Source: Bacteroidota bacterium (lineage in GTDB: Bacteria; Bacteroidota; Bacteroidia; Chitinophagales; Saprospiraceae). From it: DNA of 15,178 nucleotides. Shown in pieces: positions 1 through 5,901 of this stretch. The translations under genes and the position numbers were made by a program. Positions within the stretch are counted from its first letter, which is position 1, and each line of letters starts with the position of its first letter. Under the pieces are notes generated by a model, which was given only the letters and a program-made list of their open reading frames with translations, made no database searches and had not been told where the DNA came from. The stretch is taken from NCBI GenBank assembly GCA_008501835.1, contig QQUB01000115.1:1-15178 (forward strand), read 5' to 3'.

Positions 1-456
1 ATAAGTACCGAGCCGGATCGCTGATCCCATGGCTTCCATGAAATCATCCCGGCAATCCGGATAAATAGCATGATCACCTGAATGGGCTGCAATGACGACT
101 CCTTTTACTCCAACACTTTCTGCATATCCGGCAGCAATGGACAGCATTATTCCATTCCGGAAAGGAACCACGGTCTGTTTCATTACCTCATCTTCATAAT
201 GCCCTTCCGGAATTTCATCGCCCCCGACTAATAGCGCAGAGTTAAATAGATTTTTTACAAAGTCCAGTTCAATAACTGTATGCGGAATATTCAATTGGTC
301 GCAATGGTGCCTGGCACAAACCAATTCTTTTTCAGCATGCTTTGAGCCATAATTAAAGCTCAGTGCACCGACAACTTTATAATCTTTCATAGCAGCATAA
401 AGAGCCGTAACGGAATCCATTCCGCCGCTGAGTAATACGATAACCTTATTTTTCAT
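1..456 (-). CDS. queC: 7-cyano-7-deazaguanine synthase QueC (partial, C-terminus off window)
   Basis: The 152 codons present begin MKNKVIVLLSGGMDS, with the PP-loop ATP-binding motif SGGMDS at residues 10-15. Further QueC signatures follow: FNYGSKH, PFRNGIML near residue 108, and YPDCRDDF near residue 137. QueC uses ATP and ammonia to convert 7-carboxy-7-deazaguanine to preQ0 in the queuosine pathway. The reading frame is open to base 1, so roughly the last third of the protein, including the usual C-terminal zinc-binding cysteines, lies outside the window. The ATG at 456-454 overlaps the last 11 bases of queF on the same strand, so the two genes are probably co-transcribed and translationally coupled. 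Identification is firm from the motifs and the neighbour. Confidence 0.95.
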   Translation of the reverse strand, partial: MKNKVIVLLSGGMDSVTALYAAMKDYKVVGALSFNYGSKHAEKELVCARHHCDQLNIPHTVIELDFVKNLFNSALLVGGDEIPEGHYEDEVMKQTVVPFRNGIMLSIAAGYAESVGVKGVVIAAHSGDHAIYPDCRDDFMEAMGSAIRLGTY

Positions 457-865
457 CTGAAGATAAACTTGGATATTCTACAATTGTTGTCAGAGCTATT
501 CCTCCTCTAGCAGCAAATTTTCCTTTGATTTTAACCCATTTGGGTTCACATACCGCTACGAAATCATTGAGAATATTGTTGATAACCTTTTCGTTAAAGG
601 CCTTTGTGTTACGGTAAGAATGCAAGTAGAATTTAAGCGATTTCGTTTCAATGCATTTTTCCCCCGGAATATATTTGATATCAATTTCCGCGAAATCAGG
701 TTGACCGGTAACCGGACAAAGGGAGGTGAAATTCAGACAATCAAATTGTATGTAATAATCTCTGGTAGTATATTCATTTTTGAACGTTTCCAGTTGTTTT
801 TCACTGGGCTTGGTCATCAGCTCAGTTCCAGATTTTCCGAGCAGTTTAAAATCTTCGTTCTCCAT
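446..865 (-). CDS. queF: NADPH-dependent 7-cyano-7-deazaguanine reductase QueF (type I)
   Basis: QueF reduces the nitrile of preQ0 to the amine preQ1 using two NADPH, the step after QueC. The protein has SLCPVTGQPDF carrying the catalytic cysteine (residue 50 from this start), then the QueF motif ETKSLKFY (Glu73) and the C-terminal GKFAARGGI. The cysteine precedes the QueF motif, as in short type I enzymes. The frame stays open to an earlier ATG at 898, which would add 11 residues (MEIIYLHKIFK). I chose the ATG at 865 (MENEDF) because a TATATTTG box at 888-881 looks like a Bacteroidota -7 element and would place the transcript start downstream of the 898 ATG. The resulting 139 residues are a little short but complete. 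The stop at 446-448 overlaps queC. Confidence 0.93.
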   Translation of the reverse strand: MENEDFKLLGKSGTELMTKPSEKQLETFKNEYTTRDYYIQFDCLNFTSLCPVTGQPDFAEIDIKYIPGEKCIETKSLKFYLHSYRNTKAFNEKVINNILNDFVAVCEPKWVKIKGKFAARGGIALTTIVEYPSLSSDEK

Positions 866-880
866 TTTAAAAATTTTATG

Positions 881-888
881 CAAATATA
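881..888 (-). promoter_or_regulatory. candidate -7 promoter box for queF-queC
   Basis: On the minus strand the sequence reads TATATTTG, an exact match to the Bacteroidota sigma-factor -7 consensus TAnnTTTG, 15 bases before the chosen queF start. No convincing -33 TTG stands at the usual distance, so this is a partial match. The rest of 889-1134, between the divergent queF and dksA-like genes, is AT-rich; I see no preQ1 riboswitch and no clear plus-strand promoter there. Confidence 0.4.
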
Positions 889-1134
889 TTATTTCCACTG
901 TTTATCATAAAGCCAGGAACGCGATAATAAACAGCTTTTTCAAAACACCCCCTCAAATGTGGTTTTTCCTAGGAGTTAATCGATTATTTAAGTATTTTGT
1001 TCCTAAAATTCTGCCAAATTGGGCGGCCCAATATTCTGTTCAACATTTTTTTGCAAAAAATCAGGATTTTTCAAATTTTCTTCACCATTGTTCTTGTATA
1101 TTGGCAGGAAAATTGAACGATTAATTTTTTAGAG

Positions 1135-1743
1135 ATGTCAACCGAAAAAAATACTAACCGGTACTCAAACGAAGAGCTGGAGGAATTTAAAGCAGCTGTT
1201 GATCAAAAATTGGAAAAAGCAAATGAAGCGCTTCAATTTATTCTTGATCAGATCAAAGCTTTAACAGATGCGGGCAGTGAAGGAGATTATATGGATGACA
1301 CTTCCAACACCAATGATCTGAAGATGCTCTACACCATGGAGGAACGCCATGCTAAACACATCAACGACCTTCAGAATGCATTATTAAGGATCAAAAACAA
1401 GTCTTACGGCATTTGTATAGCCACAGGGCAATTGATCGATAAAAAAAGATTACTTGCTGTTCCCACCACAACCAAAAGTTTAGAAGCTAAATTAATCGAG
1501 GCAGATCCACTTAGAAAATTAAAAAGGCCTGAACCATCCAAAAAGAAAAAGGAATCTAAGCCACAATCAATCGTAAAAATTAAGAAGAAGAAAAAAGACA
1601 TCAAGGAAGTAAAGCCCGAGCCCGAAGATGAACTGAACATCGACGATGAACTCAATGATGACTTTGATGATACCTTCCTGGAAAACGATGACTTCTTAGG
1701 TGAAGACATCGACCTCGATCTTGAAATGGACGAAGAGATTTAA
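1135..1743 (+). CDS. DksA/TraR-family protein, cysteine-poor, with charged C-terminal tail
   Basis: Residues 10-125 resemble the DksA/TraR family. They comprise an N-terminal coiled-coil segment rich in Glu and Lys with the acidic stretch GDYMDD near 50-54, then the globular signature YGICIATGQLIDKKRLLAVP at 91-110. DksA-type proteins bind RNA polymerase through the secondary channel and tune transcription. The zinc-finger cysteines are reduced to one (Cys94); the later pair is replaced by threonine and serine (TTTKSLEAK). Family members in Bacteroidota are commonly near 120-130 residues. Here residues 128-160 form a lysine-rich stretch and 161-202 a strongly Asp/Glu-rich tail ending LEMDEEI. 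The ATG follows TTTTTTAGAG, a weak ribosome-binding context. The direct RNA polymerase role is inferred. A structured repeat starts 10 bases after the stop. Confidence 0.82.
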   Translation: MSTEKNTNRYSNEELEEFKAAVDQKLEKANEALQFILDQIKALTDAGSEGDYMDDTSNTNDLKMLYTMEERHAKHINDLQNALLRIKNKSYGICIATGQLIDKKRLLAVPTTTKSLEAKLIEADPLRKLKRPEPSKKKKESKPQSIVKIKKKKKDIKEVKPEPEDELNIDDELNDDFDDTFLENDDFLGEDIDLDLEMDEEI

Positions 1744-1753
1744 ATTATTTCAG

Positions 1754-1921
1754 CGACAAGGATCGCTGAGCGACGAACACCCCTGTCCCGCCGAAAGGGA
1801 AACCCGAAGGGTCGGGAGTGAGTTGATCGGTGAGCCGATATTCTTTAATCAAAACTCAACTTGCAAGACATACCATCTCATTTTAGCTCACCGATCACGA
1901 AGTGCTCAATGATCTAAAATG
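1754..1921 (+). repeat. RAYT-associated structured repeat, copy A (168 bp)
   Basis: This copy aligns without gaps to 2754-2921 (147 of 168 bases identical by eye, offset exactly 1000). Its left part, 1754-1837, matches at 82 of 84 positions. Inside are hairpin CCCTGTC/GAAAGGG (1781-1799, one mismatch), hairpin CCCGA-AGGG-TCGGG (1803-1816) and inner inverted repeat GATCGGTGAGC (1825-1835)/GCTCACCGATC (1886-1896). The outer inverted repeat is GATCGCTGAGC (1761-1771)/GCTCAATGATC (1904-1914). The right end, 1879-1921, is a 43-bp imperfect palindrome bounded by CATTTTAG and CTAAAATG. It ends 21 bases past the RAYT stop codon. Confidence 0.9.
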
Positions 1922-1942
1922 TTGATTGTTCTCTTCAAAAAA

Positions 1943-2578
1943 TTATCCCTCATCAAATAAATTTTCATCACTTTCCAGTTTAAAATCTTTATGCAGAGCA
2001 TGAAATACATCTATTCCCCCAATCAAATCCAGTATTGGACCTTTTGAAATTTGAGTCGGCCTTTCACTAGTGTAGGCATGATAAGATGAAAATTTCCAGT
2101 CTTTATATTCCGAAGTTAATTTGTGATGAATTGGGTTATGATGGATATAACATAATTGATAAATAATCCGACTTTCTGTCATTAGGGAAACTCTTTTTGT
2201 CCCTTGTTTGAATAAAGGTCCGACCCTATTATTCAAATTATTATATTTAATGGCAACACCACTTAACATTCTGCTAAGTTGGTGTTCCAGGAAAGAATTA
2301 AGTGGTTCTTCTTCGTTCAAAAATTTTTTCGCAGCGTTTGTATTTTCATTTTCAATAAATGAGTCTACATTATCTTTCACTCGTACTAAAAAGTGAAAAT
2401 GATTAGGGATCAGGCAATACGCAAAGGTTTCAAAATAGGGAGAAAAGTATTTTGAATATCTTTTAAGGAAATTGGTGTAATCTTCCTCATTATTAAATAA
2501 CGTTTCACCACTTACCACCTTATTATAAACATGATAAATACTGCCTGTTTCAAATTCATCTCGGTAATTTCGGGCCAC
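1943..2578 (-). CDS. REP-associated tyrosine transposase (RAYT), Y1/HUH type
   Basis: This is a 211-residue single-domain protein of the Transposase_17/Y1 HUH nuclease family. It starts RDEFETGSIYHVYNK, as this subfamily typically does. The metal-binding HUH motif is NHFHFLV, with His60 and His62. The expected catalytic tyrosine is Tyr144 in CYIHHNP, by analogy with the DYIYINP tyrosine of E. coli RAYT, followed by DWKFSSYHAY. Such enzymes nick single-stranded DNA at hairpins and form a 5'-phosphotyrosine link. RAYTs are single-copy domesticated relatives of IS200/IS605 transposases associated with REP palindromes. Here the gene sits between copies of a structured repeat (1754-1921, 2673-2715, 2754-2921), supporting the RAYT call over a simple IS. 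The start is a GTG at 2578-2576; no in-frame ATG is near. All catalytic residues are intact. Confidence 0.9.
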   Translation of the reverse strand: MARNYRDEFETGSIYHVYNKVVSGETLFNNEEDYTNFLKRYSKYFSPYFETFAYCLIPNHFHFLVRVKDNVDSFIENENTNAAKKFLNEEEPLNSFLEHQLSRMLSGVAIKYNNLNNRVGPLFKQGTKRVSLMTESRIIYQLCYIHHNPIHHKLTSEYKDWKFSSYHAYTSERPTQISKGPILDLIGGIDVFHALHKDFKLESDENLFDEG

Positions 2579-2672
2579 AATTTTTCATTTAATTAATGGG
2601 TTGGATATCAGAGAATTGAACATAATCAACTAAAAATAGGTTCCCTCATCAATTACAAAAAACACTCTAATT

Positions 2673-2715
2673 CATAGTAACTCGCCGGTCGCGTTGCGCC
2701 TATTGATCTAAAATG
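2673..2715 (+). repeat. Solo copy of the 43-bp RAYT-associated palindrome
   Basis: This segment equals the right-hand palindrome of the full repeats without the 125-bp left part (35 of 43 bases match copy B at 2879-2921). It keeps the core GGTCGCGTTGCG and the right boundary GATCTAAAATG. The flank at 2716-2733 also resembles the flank after copy B (both contain TTCTTTC/TTCATTC followed by TTTTC). It lies 95 bp upstream of the RAYT start codon, within the stretch 2579-2946 that has no gene. Confidence 0.8.
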
Positions 2716-2753
2716 GGCTTCTTTCTTTTCAACTAAACTATTTTCAAAGACAA

Positions 2754-2921
2754 CGACAAGGATCGCTGAGCGACGAACAACCCTGTCCCGCCGACAGGGA
2801 AACCCGAAGGGTCGGGAGTGAGTTGATCGGTGAGCCGGTCTGCCTTTATCAATACTCATTTTGAACACCATTCTAGCTCATTTTAGCTCACCGATCGCGT
2901 TGCGCTCAATGATCTAAAATG
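2754..2921 (+). repeat. RAYT-associated structured repeat, copy B (168 bp)
   Basis: This is a direct repeat of 1754-1921. The hairpin CCCTGTC-CCGCC-GACAGGG (2781-2799) is perfect here. CCCGA-AGGG-TCGGG is at 2803-2816 and the inner 11-bp inverted repeat GATCGGTGAGC/GCTCACCGATC at 2825-2835 and 2886-2896. The outer pair GATCGCTGAGC/GCTCAATGATC is at 2761-2771 and 2904-2914. The 43-bp palindrome spans 2879-2921. The region 2838-2880 between the arms is diverged from copy A (28 of 43 identical) but has the same length. The apparent 72-codon frame across this element (2653-2871) is not a gene. Confidence 0.9.
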
Positions 2922-2946
2922 TCATTCATTCTTTTCTTCTTATTTC

Positions 2947-4347
2947 TCATTCCTCCAACCATTCATAAGTATCCCGCTCAAAATTAAGGTAAGCTGTATT
3001 CAATTCCTCATACGGAAATTGTTTAAAGGTCGTGAGCAAGAGACTATCTTGTTTCAATTCATTGGCATATTGGCCATCTCTCTGAAGTACCAGCAAACAA
3101 GTCTGATTTTCCTTGTCCTTCATCCAGGACAATAAAATGGATTCATATGCCACTCCCCAGCTGATGATAACTTTTTCTTCCAGCTCTTTGGAGTTTTGAA
3201 TCACAAATACTTTTTGCCCCGGAAATTTTTCCTGCCCCTCCCCTATTTTTTGCGAAATCCATTCTAGTCTTTCCTGATAAGGTTTATGATTTAAACTAAT
3301 TGCTATCAGCCGGAACGCAAAAAGCCCGATCAGAAGAACCATAATGGTTTTTGCCTGTAATTTAGGGAGCAAATCAAAAATAAAGGGAGTCATCACAAAA
3401 AGCGTCAGCGGCATATAACTCACTTCAATATAAAACCGGTAAGTCGCATTCGGAGAACCAATATGAATGAGCGCCAGATAACCCAGACAGGAAATGAACA
3501 CAAATCCGGCCATGAAATATTTCTTTTTCATTAAATACCAGCCTTCCACTAAAAAGAAAAAAACAGGAAACAGATACCAATATTTTAGGCTGTTAACGAG
3601 AAACTTTTTATTGACTGGCATGGACAAATAATTGGGGAAATATTCCTTTAATGCTTTCGAGAATTGATCAAATTTCCCGGAATCGTACCAATTGCCTGCA
3701 AAGAGATGTTTCAGTATCATGACAATAATAAAGAAAGCTATTGTCAGGTAAATATTTCTATTTCTCAAATCCTTATTCCTTAGTAAAAAGAAAATGACAA
3801 AAAAGAAAAAAGGTACAAAGATCAATGGATGGTAAAATACCAAAGTAGGGACCATCAAAAAGGTAAAGGCTTTTGTCCAAACACCTTCTAGTTTAGGAAA
3901 CCGTAATAAAAAGGCTACAAAAAAAACGGTGAATGCCAGGCCCTGTTGAAACTCAGACGTGGCCCAATAAAACCCGTCGAATACTGTCAGTGTAAATAGA
4001 AATACAACCACCAACCCGAGATAATCATTCTTTAACCAACGGGTTATCAATAGATACAACCCCAGGTATAAAAGGGTAAAAGAAATCGAATAAGAAAACA
4101 ATACCACCTCCAGAGCCATTTCTGCCTGAATGGCCAGGTATGGAAGAATATGCACAACAGCCGAACCAAACCGGAATACCTGCACCTGTAAACCACCCTC
4201 CTGAATCATCAGCACAGTTTGATAAGCTATATCCGCAAAAAGGGTCCGCTCTTTATAAAAAACTGCAGACAAGGCCAGCAAGCCGATCATGGTCAGAAGG
4301 CCTATCCTGTATGGCCAGCGGGAAGGAAATTGATATTGGTTATGCAT
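2947..4347 (-). CDS. Multi-pass membrane protein of unknown function (possibly GT-C-like)
   Basis: The 466 residues hold about ten to eleven hydrophobic segments, near 12-31, 64-104 (probably two), 109-129, 136-150, 158-189, 198-216, 250-273, 277-297, 306-329 and 333-353. A soluble C-terminal part of about 110 residues follows. The first loop after TM1 contains ERTLFADIAYQ. Membrane glycosyltransferases of the GT-C fold often carry an acidic residue in this first loop, and the overall size and topology fit, but I see no diagnostic motif, so the role is open. It could equally be a family of Bacteroidota envelope proteins without known activity. The ATG at 4347 is preceded by AGAAAAAACT with no clear Shine-Dalgarno. 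Upstream (4348-4501) lie a nine-G tract and a perfect AT-rich hairpin, described separately. Confidence 0.7.
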   Translation of the reverse strand: MHNQYQFPSRWPYRIGLLTMIGLLALSAVFYKERTLFADIAYQTVLMIQEGGLQVQVFRFGSAVVHILPYLAIQAEMALEVVLFSYSISFTLLYLGLYLLITRWLKNDYLGLVVVFLFTLTVFDGFYWATSEFQQGLAFTVFFVAFLLRFPKLEGVWTKAFTFLMVPTLVFYHPLIFVPFFFFVIFFLLRNKDLRNRNIYLTIAFFIIVMILKHLFAGNWYDSGKFDQFSKALKEYFPNYLSMPVNKKFLVNSLKYWYLFPVFFFLVEGWYLMKKKYFMAGFVFISCLGYLALIHIGSPNATYRFYIEVSYMPLTLFVMTPFIFDLLPKLQAKTIMVLLIGLFAFRLIAISLNHKPYQERLEWISQKIGEGQEKFPGQKVFVIQNSKELEEKVIISWGVAYESILLSWMKDKENQTCLLVLQRDGQYANELKQDSLLLTTFKQFPYEELNTAYLNFERDTYEWLEE

Positions 4348-4379
4348 AGTTTTTTCTAACAGCTGGGTATTCTTTCAAA

Positions 4380-4420
4380 GGGGGGGGGACGGAAATACTA
4401 TTTTTCAGAAAAATAGTATT
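4380..4420. promoter_or_regulatory. Nine-G tract next to a perfect 12-bp inverted repeat
   Basis: A run of nine G (4380-4388) lies 32 bases upstream of the membrane-protein start. It is followed at once by AATACTATTTTT (4394-4405), loop CAG, AAAAATAGTATT (4409-4420), a perfect 12-bp inverted repeat. It lies downstream of the namZ-like stop and upstream of the next gene on the same strand. It could be a terminator for the former (though the minus-strand tail is TTCCG then C9 rather than a T run), an operator, or part of the 5' leader of the latter. Confidence 0.55.
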
Positions 4421-4452
4421 GCTCATTTATTTGAAAATCGAATAAACACATT

Positions 4453-4474
4453 GCGCACCTCGCGCACCTCGCGG
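4453..4474. repeat. Short tandem repeat GCGCACCTC x2 plus GCGG
   Basis: GCGCACCTC occurs twice in a row (4453-4461, 4462-4470) followed by GCGG and TAAAAAA. It resembles the degenerate ACCTCGCGG/ACCTCTGCGG-type sequences scattered through bacterial intergenic DNA. It lies between the namZ-like gene and the membrane-protein gene. Confidence 0.5.
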
Positions 4475-4501
4475 TAAAAAAGCAGGATTCTCACTTAAAA
4501 G

Positions 4502-5713
4502 CTAATCAAAATCAGCATATAAAAGATATTTACTCCTAATCTCTTTATACTCCAAAAGCCCCTCTTGCCATGTAACTTTTATTTCTTCTTCGGTCTTTCC
4601 AGCAATAACCTGAGATCTCAAAGCTTCCCCACCAGCCAGTTTTTCAAAGAAATTGGTCTTCAGGAAGAAGGCCTCCTTATCCGGAAATTCCTGATACGCC
4701 TTTAGGAAATACTTCAAAGTCAATCCCTCATTGATGATTGAATCCATGTGGATTTCAGTGAGATCTTCTCCATAGCACAATTGTCCATCCAATTTGGGGT
4801 ATTTGGCACCAGGTAAAGGTTCAGGTGTGAATGAAAAACCACTATCCGGAAGATCGGGATGTCCGTACAATTGAAATTGTTTATTGGTCCCACGACCTTC
4901 ACTAAGCACCGTACCTTCAAAAAAGCATATGGATGGATATAGGTAAATAGATCTAGGATTCGGTAAATTCGGCGAAGGTTTCACAGGTAATTCATAAAGC
5001 GTATTATGATCGTAATTCAGACAATTAATGACCGTTAATTCACATTGTTTGTCTGTTTCCATCCAACCTTCTCCATTGATCATTTTGGCAAATTCCCCAC
5101 TGGTCATTCCATGCACGATCGGAACAGGATGCATACCCACAAAAGACTTCCAGGCCGTATCCAGCACCGGTCCATCCACATAATGTCCATTAGGATTTGG
5201 TCTATCAAACACAAGCACTGGAATCCCCAAATCGGCACAGGCTTCCATCATGAGGGTCATGGTGGAAATGTAAGTGTAAAATCTAACACCAACATCTTGA
5301 ATATCATAAATGACCAAGTCTATTCCTGCCAAATCTTCGGGAGATGGTTTTCTTTTCTTTCCGTATAAAGAGACGATTGGAATTCCGGTTTGAGGATCTA
5401 ATCCGTCCGTAAGCTTTTCACCGGCATCAGCCTGTCCTCTGAAGCCATGTTCAGGAGCAAAGACTTTTACGATCTCAATATTTCGGTTGAGAAGACTGTC
5501 AACAAGATGAGATTCTCCCATGATAGAGGTTTGATTAACCACCATAGCCACCTTCTTATTTTCCAGCATCGGCAAATACTCCTCTACCCTTTCGGCTCCA
5601 ACAATTACTTCTTTAGGTTGTTCTGTTGATGGTTCATTTGCAGTTGCCTTTTGCTCAAATGAACAATTTTGTTGAAAAATTATTAAAAAAAGAACAAATA
5701 TTTTTAACTTCAC
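4502..5713 (-). CDS. namZ: DUF1343 / NamZ-type exo-beta-N-acetylmuramidase, predicted lipoprotein or secreted
   Basis: This protein of 403 residues matches the DUF1343 family (GH171), whose characterised members (Bacillus subtilis NamZ, Tannerella forsythia NamZ) release terminal N-acetylmuramic acid from peptidoglycan fragments. Family motifs are visible in order: VAMVVNQTS (55-63), FAPEHGFRG (85-93, with an invariant glutamate), DIQDVGVRFYTY (137-148), FDRPNPNG (169-176), VHGMTSGEFA (200-209), PSPNLPN and later SEGRGTNKQFQLYG. The N-terminus is a hydrophobic signal with Cys17 (FQQNCS), possibly a lipobox but a poor match, so lipoprotein or soluble periplasmic are both possible. Length is normal for the family. 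The start is a GTG at 5713-5711; the only nearby upstream ATG runs into a stop after four codons. It is divergent from the exonuclease gene at 5902. The symbol is given by family similarity. Confidence 0.88.
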   Translation of the reverse strand: MKLKIFVLFLIIFQQNCSFEQKATANEPSTEQPKEVIVGAERVEEYLPMLENKKVAMVVNQTSIMGESHLVDSLLNRNIEIVKVFAPEHGFRGQADAGEKLTDGLDPQTGIPIVSLYGKKRKPSPEDLAGIDLVIYDIQDVGVRFYTYISTMTLMMEACADLGIPVLVFDRPNPNGHYVDGPVLDTAWKSFVGMHPVPIVHGMTSGEFAKMINGEGWMETDKQCELTVINCLNYDHNTLYELPVKPSPNLPNPRSIYLYPSICFFEGTVLSEGRGTNKQFQLYGHPDLPDSGFSFTPEPLPGAKYPKLDGQLCYGEDLTEIHMDSIINEGLTLKYFLKAYQEFPDKEAFFLKTNFFEKLAGGEALRSQVIAGKTEEEIKVTWQEGLLEYKEIRSKYLLYADFD

Positions 5714-5770
5714 GAAACTATAATTTAATCATTTAATGTATTTACAAAACAATTCTATTTCAGTTTATAG

Positions 5771-5870
5771 GTTCCAATGGTTCAAAGAGTTGAAGGAGTT
5801 CAAGGAGTTCAAGGAGTTTGAATTTATCTGAAACACTTGGAACTCTTTGAACCCTTTGAACTACTTGAAC
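5771..5870. repeat. Inverted arrays of a 9-nt GTTCAA-type repeat
   Basis: Six consecutive 9-nt units in plus orientation (GTTCCAATG, GTTCAAAGA, GTTGAAGGA, GTTCAAGGA twice, GTTTGAATT; 5771-5824) face five units in minus orientation (5826-5870, reading GTTCAAGTA, GTTCAAAGG, GTTCAAAGA, GTTCCAAGT, GTTTCAGAT). Phase is exact in both arms, so a long imperfect hairpin is possible. It occupies most of the 188-bp divergent region between the namZ-like gene and the exonuclease gene. Confidence 0.85.
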
Positions 5871-5901
5871 AAAGCCCAGCGATCATTTTCAAATAACAAA
5901 A

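Noticed and set aside
866..1134. preQ1 riboswitch before queF
   Set aside because: No short C-rich loop/pseudoknot arrangement with an A-rich tail was seen upstream of queF; the -7-like box at 881-888 leaves a very short leader.
1700..1912. Plus-strand open frame of 70 codons after the DksA-like gene
   Set aside because: It starts inside the DksA-like gene and continues into repeat copy A; not a gene.
2653..2871. Minus-strand open frame of 72 codons in the repeat region
   Set aside because: It lies across repeat copy B and the flank, and its translation is that of the GC hairpins; no protein-like features.
1754..2921. A standard insertion sequence (IS200/IS605) flanked by direct repeats
   Set aside because: The transposase is of the RAYT type, the flanks are multi-hairpin repeats rather than short target duplications, and a solo palindrome copy is also present; a RAYT/REP arrangement fits better. 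No accessory TnpB is present.
2947..4347. Firm annotation as a GT-C mannosyl- or arabinosyltransferase
   Set aside because: Topology is compatible but no conserved motif was seen, so only unknown membrane protein is claimed.
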